Positions 9,305-18,131 of a stretch of DNA of 64,000 nucleotides are shown piece after piece. Under the pieces are notes generated by a model. That model was not told the DNA's origin, searched no databases, and worked only from the letters and a program-made list of their open reading frames with translations. This DNA comes from Methylothermaceae bacterium (GTDB lineage: Bacteria > Pseudomonadota > Gammaproteobacteria > Methylococcales > Methylothermaceae). Location of the stretch: positions 52,501 to 116,500 of the forward strand of contig JALSIB010000060.1 in NCBI GenBank assembly GCA_026981855.1. Direction: 5' to 3'. How positions within the stretch are numbered: the first letter of the stretch is position 1; each line of letters begins with the position of its first letter. The translations under genes and the position numbers were made by a program.

Positions 9305-9932
9305 GAACCCATATCTGCTGCCTACTCCCGGTGGGGCTTTTTATTCCGTCGCCGATACGGCGGTCAATCCGCCCAGGAGGTTTCTCCGCCATTTGCTCAG
9401 TCATTCCCGGACCCCGGCGCTGAACGCCGAATCGTTGGCCAGGGGGTGTGGCGAGGACGATCTGGATGCTTTTCTGGCAATGCTCCGCCGTATCCAGTCC
9501 ATGCGCTGGGTCCAGGCGCTGGATGAACCCATGCAGGTACTGGATGAGCCGCTGGAAGACATTCTCCCTGGCTTGCTCTCGGGTCTGGCCGAGAACGGCA
9601 AGGCGTTGCTGGCCGACCAACAGGGATTCTATCTGGGAACCAGCGGCTTTCCCCATGAAACGGTGGAAGAACTGGCGGCTTTGAGTGCCGATCTCATGAA
9701 TCTCCAGCAGCGCCACCGGGGGCTGTTGCAGGGCAACCTGAATCTGGGCAGCCAGGCGTGGGGTGTGGTGGATGCGGGGGGCCATACCCGCCTGGGAATC
9801 TGGCCGCTGCATGTTGGGAAACATTGTTTCGCCCTGGTGATGACCGGCACCCCTCATTTCAACCACCCGAGCTTTGTTCATCTGGTTTGGACTTTGATGA
9901 CCCGGTATACGCCGACGCCGGTAACAGAATGA
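9282..9932 (+). CDS. roadblock/LC7-like regulator, divergent
   Basis: A 216-aa protein. The start is set at ATG 9282 because GGAGG (9271-9275) sits 6 bases upstream; the open frame before it is only a shadow inside the GTPase gene. The first 100 residues look like a helical DNA-binding-like or adaptor domain (PRRFLRHLLSHSRT, ARGCGEDDLDAFLAMLRRIQ). The second half (KALLADQQGFYLGTSGF then ELAALSADLM and LGIWPLHVGKHCFALVMTG) has the strand-helix pattern of a roadblock/LC7 domain, which would make it a GTPase partner. No family name can be given with certainty. Confidence 0.6.
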   Translation: MANSQFPENPYLLPTPGGAFYSVADTAVNPPRRFLRHLLSHSRTPALNAESLARGCGEDDLDAFLAMLRRIQSMRWVQALDEPMQVLDEPLEDILPGLLSGLAENGKALLADQQGFYLGTSGFPHETVEELAALSADLMNLQQRHRGLLQGNLNLGSQAWGVVDAGGHTRLGIWPLHVGKHCFALVMTGTPHFNHPSFVHLVWTLMTRYTPTPVTE

Positions 9933-9963
9933 TTTCATGATGCCATTCAGGAGGTAAAAAAAC

Positions 9964-10326
9964 ATGCGTGCGGAAATGTTGACATCGATATTGACGGAAT
10001 TGAACGGCACTTCAGCCGATATCGAAGCGTCGGGGGTGATCTCCACCGATGGGCTGATGATGGCGGCGGTGCTTCCGGCCATGATGGACGAGGACAGGGT
10101 GGGAGCGATGAGCGCCGCGATGTTGTCTCTGGGGGACAGGACATCCCGGGAACTGGCGCGGGGCGAACTGGAGCAGGTGTTGATCAAGGGCAATCAGGGG
10201 TATGTGTTGATGACCCACGCCGGTAAGGAAGCGGTATTGACGGTCTTGGCGAAACCCCAGGCGAAGCTGGGATTGATCTTCCTGGATGTCAAACGCGCGG
10301 CGGAGAACATTTCCAAACTGATATAG
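9964..10326 (+). CDS. roadblock/LC7 domain protein (MglB-like)
   Basis: A 120-aa single-domain roadblock/LC7 protein. ADIEASGVISTDGLMMAAVL is the hallmark first strand pair, followed by a helix, then ELARGELEQVLIKGNQGYVL and a second helix. A strong Shine-Dalgarno site (caggaggt) precedes the ATG. MglB proteins of this fold act as GTPase-activating partners of MglA. Its position two genes after the GTPase supports that role here. Confidence 0.85.
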   Translation: MRAEMLTSILTELNGTSADIEASGVISTDGLMMAAVLPAMMDEDRVGAMSAAMLSLGDRTSRELARGELEQVLIKGNQGYVLMTHAGKEAVLTVLAKPQAKLGLIFLDVKRAAENISKLI

Positions 10327-10335
10327 GGGGCTGTC

Positions 10336-10839
10336 ATGATCGGCGATATGCATCCCGGCGATATCCTCGGGGAATACCATGAAGAGGTCATTCAACTTTA
10401 TGGCCTGGGGCCTCGCAAGGTTCTGGTGACAGAGCGGGAGGCGCCCTATCCGGATGGCCGTCTGATCGTCTCGAGAACCGATACCGACGGGATCATCACC
10501 CACGTCAATCGATCTTTCGTGGAAATGTCCGGCTACACCGAAGCCGAGCTGGTGGGTGCCCCCCATTCGATTCTCCGCCACCCCGACATGCCCAGGGCGG
10601 CGTTCAAGGATCTTTGGGAAACCATCGAGGCGGGAAAGATATGGCAGGGGTACGTCAAGAATTTGCGCAAGGACGGGGGTTTTTACTGGGTCAAGGCCAC
10701 GGTGATACCGAATGTCAGAAATGGAGAGATCGTGGGATATACCTCGGTGCGGCGCAAGCCTGACCGCCGCAAGGTGGAGGAATGCATCCCCCTTTATGCT
10801 TCCATGAAGGCGAAGGAAGAAGAGGAGGTGGCCCAGTGA
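10336..10839 (+). CDS. PAS-domain sensor protein (Aer-type PAS)
   Basis: A 167-aa protein with one PAS domain (about residues 45-150): DTDGIITHVNRSFVEMSGYT, HSILRHPDMPRAAFKDLW and YTSVRRKPDRRKV. This is the Aer-like PAS subtype, which in Aer binds FAD and senses redox state. No output domain or membrane segment is present, so it probably signals through partners in the module. It starts 9 bases after the roadblock gene and its stop overlaps the next GTG start. Confidence 0.82.
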   Translation: MIGDMHPGDILGEYHEEVIQLYGLGPRKVLVTEREAPYPDGRLIVSRTDTDGIITHVNRSFVEMSGYTEAELVGAPHSILRHPDMPRAAFKDLWETIEAGKIWQGYVKNLRKDGGFYWVKATVIPNVRNGEIVGYTSVRRKPDRRKVEECIPLYASMKAKEEEEVAQ

Positions 10840-11591
10840 CCTATCAATTTACCGTGAGCCCGGATTTCAGCCCCGATTATATTTCCGGGTGGTTCATTTT
10901 CAACACCTGGCTGCAGCGCGCCCTCGGTCAATCCATTCATCTGGAAATGATGGACGATTTCCAGCAACTGCATCAGGCTATCGAAGAAGACCGGGTGGAC
11001 CTGATCTACGCCAATCCCTACGATGCCTCGATGTTGGTGCGGGAGAAGGGTTTCACCCCTTTGGTGAAGCCCAGGGGGGGATCGGACGAAGCGGTCATCG
11101 CGGTCCGGGCCGACAGCGGCATAGACAAGGTGGAATCGCTACCGCCGGGAACCCGGGTCGCGACTACCGACGATCCGGATGTCCACCTCATGGGGATGAT
11201 CATGCTCGAGCCTGCCGGACTCGACCAAGGCAGTGTCGAACTCAAGCAATGTGGCAGTTATGTTCTGGTGGCAAAAGCCTTGTTGCAGGGGGCGTGTGAG
11301 GTTGGAATCTTTCTGGACAAGGCTTTCGACGAACTCAGTCGGCCGATCCAAAGCCAGCTGCGTCCTTTGGTCCGCAGTGAGATCCAGGTGATCCATCATT
11401 CTCTCATGGCCGGTCCCCGCCTGGATTCTGAGGTGGAGGAATTACAGCGTGTGTTGCTCGCGATGGACCAGGATCCCAGGGGCCGGAACGTATTGCAGGG
11501 ATTGGGGCTGGTGGGCTGGGAGCCCGTGGAAGAGGAAGAAGCTGAATTCATGATCGACCTGATGGAAACGCTGACCTACAGTCCGGGATAA
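10836..11591 (+). CDS. PhnD-like substrate-binding protein without signal peptide
   Basis: A 251-aa PhnD/phosphonate-type periplasmic-binding fold. Typical features are DFQQLHQAIEEDRVDLIYANP and KAFDELSRPIQSQ. It starts with GTG at 10836, overlapping the PAS stop (GTGA) and preceded by gaggaggt; no signal peptide is seen. It is therefore probably a cytoplasmic ligand sensor rather than an ABC transporter component, and no permease or ATPase genes are nearby. It closes the seven-gene module and is convergent with the CDF gene. Confidence 0.75.
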   Translation: MTYQFTVSPDFSPDYISGWFIFNTWLQRALGQSIHLEMMDDFQQLHQAIEEDRVDLIYANPYDASMLVREKGFTPLVKPRGGSDEAVIAVRADSGIDKVESLPPGTRVATTDDPDVHLMGMIMLEPAGLDQGSVELKQCGSYVLVAKALLQGACEVGIFLDKAFDELSRPIQSQLRPLVRSEIQVIHHSLMAGPRLDSEVEELQRVLLAMDQDPRGRNVLQGLGLVGWEPVEEEEAEFMIDLMETLTYSPG

Positions 11592-11612
11592 AGCCGGGCC
11601 AGGGGGGCATGC

Positions 11613-12521
11613 TCAGTCCTTGTCGTCGATTTCCATGAAACACCAGCGCACTTGGGGAACGGCTTGCTTGATCTTTTCTTCCAGGGCGTTGATGCGGGGA
11701 ACGGCCTCGGCGATTCTGAGATCGGGCGGCATGCAGATTTTCGCTGCGACCATGATGTCGGGCCCGAACTGCAGGGTGATCAAGTTCAACAATCCGGTGA
11801 CATGCGTGTCCCGTTGAATCACTTCCGTGATCACCCGTTCTTGCTCCGGTTCCGCCGACCGCCCGACCAGCAGTGTTTTGATATGGGTGGCGACGAATAT
11901 CGAGACCGCCACCAGCACCCCCCCGATCGCCATGGAGCCCATGGCGTCATAGGCGGCATCTCCGCTTACGGTGGCCAGACCCAGGCCGATCAGGGCAATG
12001 GTTAGACCCACGATTGCCGCCGTGTCTTCTCCCAGCACGACCACCAATTCCGCATTGCGGGTGGTGGCGAGCCATTCTCTCAGCGACTTGCCGCTGCGCA
12101 GGCGGGAGATTTCAGCCAGACAGCCCCTCAGGCTCATGGCTTCGAGGAGGACGGAGATGCCCAGAACCGCCATCCCCACCCAGGGCTGATGCAGCGGCTC
12201 CTGATTCGAGAGTTTGTGCCAACCCTCGTAGATGGAGAACAGGCCCCCGACGCTGAACAGCAGGATGGCGACGACGAAACTCCAAAAATAGCTCACTTTT
12301 CCATAGGCCATCGGGTGCTGCGCGTCGGCAGGCCGCCTGGACTGTCGGATTCCCAGGTACAGCAGCATCTGGTTGCCGCAATCGGCGAAAGAATGAATGG
12401 CTTCCGCCGTCATGCTGCCGGAACCGGTGAATATCGCCGCCCCGGTTTTGGCGATAGCGATGCCGAGGTTGGCCAGGAACGCATAGAGGATGGCCTTGTG
12501 GCCATGGGAAGGGGAACTCAT
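11613..12521 (-). CDS. cation diffusion facilitator family transporter
   Basis: A 302-aa inner-membrane CDF-type metal/proton antiporter. The metal site motif HSFADCGNQ lies in the second transmembrane helix (about residues 43-51) and the block DAQHPMAYGKVSYFWSF follows. A cytoplasmic C-terminal domain (about residues 210-300) is present. The Asn/Gln positions after HSFAD resemble the ZNT9-like branch rather than FieF, so the metal is unclear. It is transcribed alone, convergent with the signalling module. Confidence 0.85.
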   Translation of the reverse strand: MSSPSHGHKAILYAFLANLGIAIAKTGAAIFTGSGSMTAEAIHSFADCGNQMLLYLGIRQSRRPADAQHPMAYGKVSYFWSFVVAILLFSVGGLFSIYEGWHKLSNQEPLHQPWVGMAVLGISVLLEAMSLRGCLAEISRLRSGKSLREWLATTRNAELVVVLGEDTAAIVGLTIALIGLGLATVSGDAAYDAMGSMAIGGVLVAVSIFVATHIKTLLVGRSAEPEQERVITEVIQRDTHVTGLLNLITLQFGPDIMVAAKICMPPDLRIAEAVPRINALEEKIKQAVPQVRWCFMEIDDKD

Positions 12522-12707
12522 GATGGATTCTTGAATCTTTTAATGGGTTTGGGGTCCAAAGTGACGAATTATTTTTGCTTTCGAGGCAATATTTGCCCTA
12601 AAATCGGCCAACCACTCCGTTTAGTTTAGCCCGCACAGGGCAACGAACTGGATGATCCCGTTGCCTTGACTTATGGACATCGATTGACAGGAACCACCCA
12701 AAGCATT

Positions 12708-14138
12708 ATGCAGGCAAGTCAAATATACGTACAGAATCTGGAGAAACACCTCGCCGAGGAAAATCCCCTCCTGGTGGATGTGGCGAAGAATTTCCAGACC
12801 CTCGACACGGTCGCAAACGATCTTGGATTACTCAGGCCTGACCAGTCCACCGCCAGGCAGATTCCCTGGTGGCCCCTGATCTCCATTCTGGGGCTGTTTT
12901 CCGCCGGAAAATCCACCTTTATCAATCATTTCCTGGGGCAGAAGGTTCAACGTTCCGGCGTGCAGGCGGTCGACGACAAGTTCACCGTCCTGGTGTACAG
13001 CCCCGATCCCGAGGTCAAAACTTTACCCGGTTTGGCGCTCGACGTCGACCCCAGGTTTCCTTTCTACCAGATCAGCCGCGAGATCGAAGAGACCAGCGAG
13101 GGGGAAGGAAAACGCATCAACGCCTATCTCCAGCTCAAAACCTGCAACAGCGAGAACCTCAAAGGGAAGATCCTGATCGATTCCCCGGGCTTCGATGCCG
13201 ACGCCCAGCGCAGTTCGACCCTGAAGATCACCAAGCACATCATCGACGTCTCCGATCTGGTGTTGATCTTCTTCGATGCCCGCCGTCCCGAGCCGGGTGC
13301 GATGCGCGACACCCTGGAATACCTGGTGAAGACCTCCGTGGATCGCTACGATTCGGAGAAGTTCATCTACATCCTCAATCAGATCGACGTCACGGCCCGG
13401 GAAGACAGTCTGGCCGAGGTGGTGGCGGCCTGGAAGAGCGCCATGGCCGAAAGGGGGCTCAACGTCACTCATTTCTATACCATCTTCGCGCCGGATGTCG
13501 AACTGAAGGCCGAGCACGAATATGTCAAGCAACGGTTGGAGGCCCGCCGCGATCGGGATCTGGCGGAGATTCACAAGCGCATGAAACAAGTGGAGGTGAA
13601 ACGCGCCTACCGGATTCTCAACACCCTTGATCTGACCACCAAGGAACTTCGGGATCAGGCGATTCCCGTCTTGATGAAGGCCCTTACAGGGTGGCGAAAC
13701 TGGACTTTGCGCCTCGACACCATCGTCTTCGCGGGATTGGTCGCGGGCATCGTCTACGCGGGACTGGTGACCGGCTTCCTGTTCAACCCCATGGCCGATG
13801 CCATTGCTGTGGTAGCGGGAATGGTGGTTTTGATGTTGTTTCATCTGATCGTCTCCAGCCTGTTCAAGATGTATTACCGCAGCCGTCTGGCCAAGCGGCA
13901 GAAACAGTTGGGTCTTCGCTTCAATTTGGTGAAGGCATTCAATAAATGCGCGAATTGGCGTCTGTATGCCACCGGAAAGGTCAAGGGGTGGAGCGACAAG
14001 GTGCACAAACAGCTGGATGAGATCATCAATCGCGCCGATATCCTGATTCAGCGCTTGAACGACCAAATGACCAACCCTTCAGGCAAGCCGGAAGCGGCGT
14101 TGAAGGAGGATCTGGTCAAAGAGGAAGCCGTTTCCTGA
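12708..14138 (+). CDS. membrane-associated dynamin-like GTPase
   Basis: A 476-aa GTPase with P-loop GLFSAGKSTF (about residues 63-72), G3 motif DSPGFDAD and G4-like NQID. The nucleotide domain is followed by a helical segment and two transmembrane helices (AGLVAGIVYAGLVTGFLF; AVVAGMVVLMLFHLIVSSLF), then a cytoplasmic helical tail. This layout matches bacterial dynamin-superfamily proteins. A TTG at 12666 could extend it, but the ATG at 12708 precedes the first likely helix. It is followed by a clear terminator. Its relation to the GTPases at 36785 and 38505 is by architecture only. Confidence 0.75.
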   Translation: MQASQIYVQNLEKHLAEENPLLVDVAKNFQTLDTVANDLGLLRPDQSTARQIPWWPLISILGLFSAGKSTFINHFLGQKVQRSGVQAVDDKFTVLVYSPDPEVKTLPGLALDVDPRFPFYQISREIEETSEGEGKRINAYLQLKTCNSENLKGKILIDSPGFDADAQRSSTLKITKHIIDVSDLVLIFFDARRPEPGAMRDTLEYLVKTSVDRYDSEKFIYILNQIDVTAREDSLAEVVAAWKSAMAERGLNVTHFYTIFAPDVELKAEHEYVKQRLEARRDRDLAEIHKRMKQVEVKRAYRILNTLDLTTKELRDQAIPVLMKALTGWRNWTLRLDTIVFAGLVAGIVYAGLVTGFLFNPMADAIAVVAGMVVLMLFHLIVSSLFKMYYRSRLAKRQKQLGLRFNLVKAFNKCANWRLYATGKVKGWSDKVHKQLDEIINRADILIQRLNDQMTNPSGKPEAALKEDLVKEEAVS

Positions 14139-14161
14139 AGCGGAAACCAGCGAGCGTCGTA

Positions 14162-14190
14162 AACAGGCCGCATTCGCGGCCTGTTCATTT
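14162..14190 (+). terminator. intrinsic terminator after membrane GTPase gene
   Basis: A perfect 10-bp stem AACAGGCCGC/GCGGCCTGTT with loop ATTC, followed by CATTTTT. It overlaps the pfp stop codon on the other strand, so it may end transcription from both sides. Confidence 0.85.
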
Positions 14191-15462
14191 TTGGCCTGCC
14201 GCTATCTCGAAAGGCGTGTTCAATTTTCTGGCGACGGGCCGGTTTTCGAGTCGAACGTACCCGGGAATGCCTTTTTGATAAGGAGGGTAAGCTTCGCCGA
14301 AGGTCAAGGGACGAAGATAACGCCGGCATGCCTCGGTGATGCCATAGCCATCGTCGGCGATAAAATCCCTGGGCATTTTCTTTTCCACATTGGCGATCTT
14401 GTCCAAGGGGGCGCTCTCGATCGTCCACTGGTAAGGATCATCGGACTTTCGGACGATGATGGGCATGATGGCGTTTTCACCGGATACCGCCATTTCCACC
14501 GCCGCCTTGCCGACGCCGTAGGCCTGTTCCATATCGGTTTGCGAAGCGATATGCCTTGCCGAACGCTGGAGATAATCCGCAACCGCCCAATGACAACGGA
14601 ATCCCAGTTCGGTGTAGATCATTCTGGCGACGACCGGCGCGACCCCTCCCAGTTGGGTATGGCCGAAGGCGTCTTTGTACCCGGCATCGGCGAGAAATCC
14701 GCCTTCCGGGTTCCTGACACCTTCCGAGACCACCACCGAGCAATAGCCATGCGCGCTGACGGTCTCTCTGACACGGTCGAGGAAGCTTCGCTGATTGAAC
14801 GGAATTTCGGGAAACAGGATGACAATGGGGACGGGGAGCCCTTCGGTCGATGCCAGGCCGCCGGCGGCGGCGATCCATCCGGCGTGCCGGCCCATGACCT
14901 CGAAGACGAAAACCTTGGTGGAGGTGGCGCACATGGAGGCGACGTCCAGGCTGGCCTCCAGGGTCGAAAGGGCGACGTATTTCGCCGCCGAGCCGAATCC
15001 CGGGCAATTGTCGGTGATGGGAAGATCGTTGTCTACGGTTTTTGGGATATGCACGGCCCGGATGGGGTACCCCAAGGCTTCTGACAGTTGTGAAATCTTG
15101 TGGCAGGTATCGGCGGAGTCGTTGCCTCCGTTGTAGAAGAAATAGCCGATCTCGTGAGCCTTGAAGACTTCGATCAAGCGTTCATATTCGGCGCGGTTCT
15201 CTTCCAGCCCCTTCAGTTTGTAACGGCAGGAACCGAAGGCGGCGCCAGGGGTATGGCGTAATGCCGCAATGGCCTGCTGTGATTCCTTTGAGGTATCGAT
15301 GAGATCTTCGGTCAATGCGCCCACGATTCCGTTTCTTCCGGCATAGACCTTTCCGATCCGGCCTGGAAAGCGGCGCGCCGTTTCGATCACGCCGCAGGCG
15401 GAAGCGTTGATGACGGCGGTGACACCACCGGACTGGGCATAGAAAGCGTTTTTGACTGTCAT
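14185..15462 (-). CDS. pfp: pyrophosphate-dependent 6-phosphofructokinase
   Basis: A 425-aa phosphofructokinase-family enzyme, expected to interconvert fructose 6-phosphate and fructose 1,6-bisphosphate using PPi. Seen in the sequence: YAQSGGVTAVINAS at the N terminus, FFYNGGNDSADT in the nucleotide/PPi loop, and PKTVDNDL in the active site. The bulky residue after GG in the second loop is the usual mark of PPi enzymes over ATP enzymes; here it is Asn where many have Asp. Methanotrophs are known to use PPi-PFK. It lies downstream of trxB-aat-bpt. Confidence 0.88.
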   Translation of the reverse strand: MTVKNAFYAQSGGVTAVINASACGVIETARRFPGRIGKVYAGRNGIVGALTEDLIDTSKESQQAIAALRHTPGAAFGSCRYKLKGLEENRAEYERLIEVFKAHEIGYFFYNGGNDSADTCHKISQLSEALGYPIRAVHIPKTVDNDLPITDNCPGFGSAAKYVALSTLEASLDVASMCATSTKVFVFEVMGRHAGWIAAAGGLASTEGLPVPIVILFPEIPFNQRSFLDRVRETVSAHGYCSVVVSEGVRNPEGGFLADAGYKDAFGHTQLGGVAPVVARMIYTELGFRCHWAVADYLQRSARHIASQTDMEQAYGVGKAAVEMAVSGENAIMPIIVRKSDDPYQWTIESAPLDKIANVEKKMPRDFIADDGYGITEACRRYLRPLTFGEAYPPYQKGIPGYVRLENRPVARKLNTPFEIAAGQK

Positions 15463-15507
15463 GGGGATGAATATCCTTTGTCGAGGCGTTGAAAAAATGG
15501 GTGATTC

Positions 15508-16278
15508 TTAAATTCCATCAGGGGAAACATGGCTGGCCGGCGCCAACGGTTTTTGCCGAGGGGGAGCGCTGCGGGCGGGATTCGGGAAGCGATTTCCATT
15601 GCCCCTCCCTGAAAACCTCCAGGGGGCGAAGTTGCTTTTGTAGCGCATTTTGTCACAACGCTCGATCCAATATCCCAGATACAGCCGTTGTAACCCCATC
15701 CGCTTCACCGCCTCTATTTCACTGAGAATGGCGAAAGTCCCCAAGCCCCGCCGCTCATGAATGGGGTCGAAGAATGTGTAGACCGCCGACAAACCATCTT
15801 CCAGCAGGTCGGCTACTGCCACGGCCAGCAAGGAATCTCCCAGGCGGAATTCATAAAACAGGGTTTCACACCAAGGGCAGGTCAGGAAATCCAGGTAATC
15901 CTCAGGCGTCGATTCCACCATGGCTCCATCCCGATGGCGGGCCTTGAGATAGCGGATGTAGAGGTCGTAATGATCCTCACGAAATTCGGGGGCGCGGGCG
16001 ATGATCCGCAAATCTCGATTACGCTGCCCGCACCTTCGTTGATTTCGCTTCGGGGTGAAGCGATCGACCGGCACACGTGCCGGTATGCATGCCTGGCAAG
16101 CGGCGCAGTGCGGGCGATAGACCAACCGGCCGCTGCGTCTGAAGCCTTGGGCGACCAAGCGGCTATAGGTGCCGATCGACAGCGCTCGGTCCGGGGAAAG
16201 AAACAAAAACCGCGATATCTCTTCCGTCAGATAGTCGCAGGGATGGGGTTGGCTGAGATAGATTTCCCTGTTGTTCAT
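15508..16278 (-). CDS. bpt: aspartate/glutamate leucyltransferase (arginyltransferase-like Bpt)
   Basis: A 256-aa member of the ATE/Bpt family, which adds leucine from Leu-tRNA to proteins with N-terminal Asp or Glu for ClpS/ClpAP degradation. The metal/active-site cysteines CAACQACIPAR and the block GYWIERCDKMRYKSNFAP are present. The start overlaps the aat stop by 4 bases (16275-16278), so the two N-degron transferases are coupled. The C-terminal 25 residues are basic and Pro-rich, longer than I expect. Confidence 0.9.
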   Translation of the reverse strand: MNNREIYLSQPHPCDYLTEEISRFLFLSPDRALSIGTYSRLVAQGFRRSGRLVYRPHCAACQACIPARVPVDRFTPKRNQRRCGQRNRDLRIIARAPEFREDHYDLYIRYLKARHRDGAMVESTPEDYLDFLTCPWCETLFYEFRLGDSLLAVAVADLLEDGLSAVYTFFDPIHERRGLGTFAILSEIEAVKRMGLQRLYLGYWIERCDKMRYKSNFAPWRFSGRGNGNRFPNPARSAPPRQKPLAPASHVSPDGI

Positions 16279-16967
16279 ACCGACTCCCAGGCGGCGGGAG
16301 AAGGGGGTTCGTCACACCAGCGTCGGATCATCCGGACGAAACGGGATCTGGGAATTTCTTCCGCACCCAGGCTGGCCAGGTGCTCGGTACGCACTTGACA
16401 GTCGATCAGGGCGTAACGCCAATTCTGCAGCCACCGGCAGAGACCGACGATGGCGACCTTGGAGGCATTGCTGTAGCGATGGAACATGGATTCCCCGAAG
16501 AACACCCGGCCGATCGCGACACCATACAACCCGCCGACGAGCTCGCCCTGGCGCCAGCATTCCACCGAGTGGGCGAATCCCAGGTCATGGAGTTGCAGAT
16601 AGGCCGTTTTCATTTCGGGCGTGATCCAGGTTCCCTTTTCACCCCGCCGCGGGGCCGCGCATCCTTCGACGACTTCAGGGAACGCCTGGTTCCAGGTCAA
16701 GGTGAATTCGCCTTTTTTCAGAACCTTCCCGAGGCTGCGGGAAATTTTGAGTCTGCCGGGAAACAATATCAACCGTGGGTCGGGTGACCACCACAGAATG
16801 GGTTCGCCCGGGTTGTACCAGGGAAAGACTCCGTGACGATAGGCCCGCAGCAAACGCGGGGGAGAGAGATCCCCACCGACGGCCAGCAGACCGTCGGGAT
16901 CCTCCAGAGCCTGCTCCACCGGCGGGAAGTCATCGTGGGGATGTGTTGGATCGAGCAGTTTCAGCAT
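16275..16967 (-). CDS. aat: leucyl/phenylalanyl-tRNA--protein transferase
   Basis: A 230-aa aminoacyl transferase that adds Leu or Phe to N-terminal Lys or Arg. Family blocks GLLAVGGDLSPPRLLRAYRH, FPWYNPGEPILWWSPDPR and SVECWRQGELVGGLYGVAIG are intact. It lies 11 bases after trxB and overlaps bpt, forming a trxB-aat-bpt unit on the minus strand. Confidence 0.95.
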   Translation of the reverse strand: MLKLLDPTHPHDDFPPVEQALEDPDGLLAVGGDLSPPRLLRAYRHGVFPWYNPGEPILWWSPDPRLILFPGRLKISRSLGKVLKKGEFTLTWNQAFPEVVEGCAAPRRGEKGTWITPEMKTAYLQLHDLGFAHSVECWRQGELVGGLYGVAIGRVFFGESMFHRYSNASKVAIVGLCRWLQNWRYALIDCQVRTEHLASLGAEEIPRSRFVRMIRRWCDEPPSPAAWESV

Positions 16968-16978
16968 CCGTCAGTGGT

Positions 16979-17947
<969 letters not shown>

Positions 17948-18131
17948 CTATGCTCCCCTTGGAAGTTGAAACGATAAATAGTATCACCGCCCATGGCTTC
18001 CGAGGCAAAACCTCTTGTTCCATGCCGGGTGAGGTATTTTTTAACGACGTGGCCTTGCGTGCCTGGGGAAAGGTGCCTGCAGGGAAATTGTGGAAGCACC
18101 ATGCTTGCCATTCCTATCGTATTCATCAACA

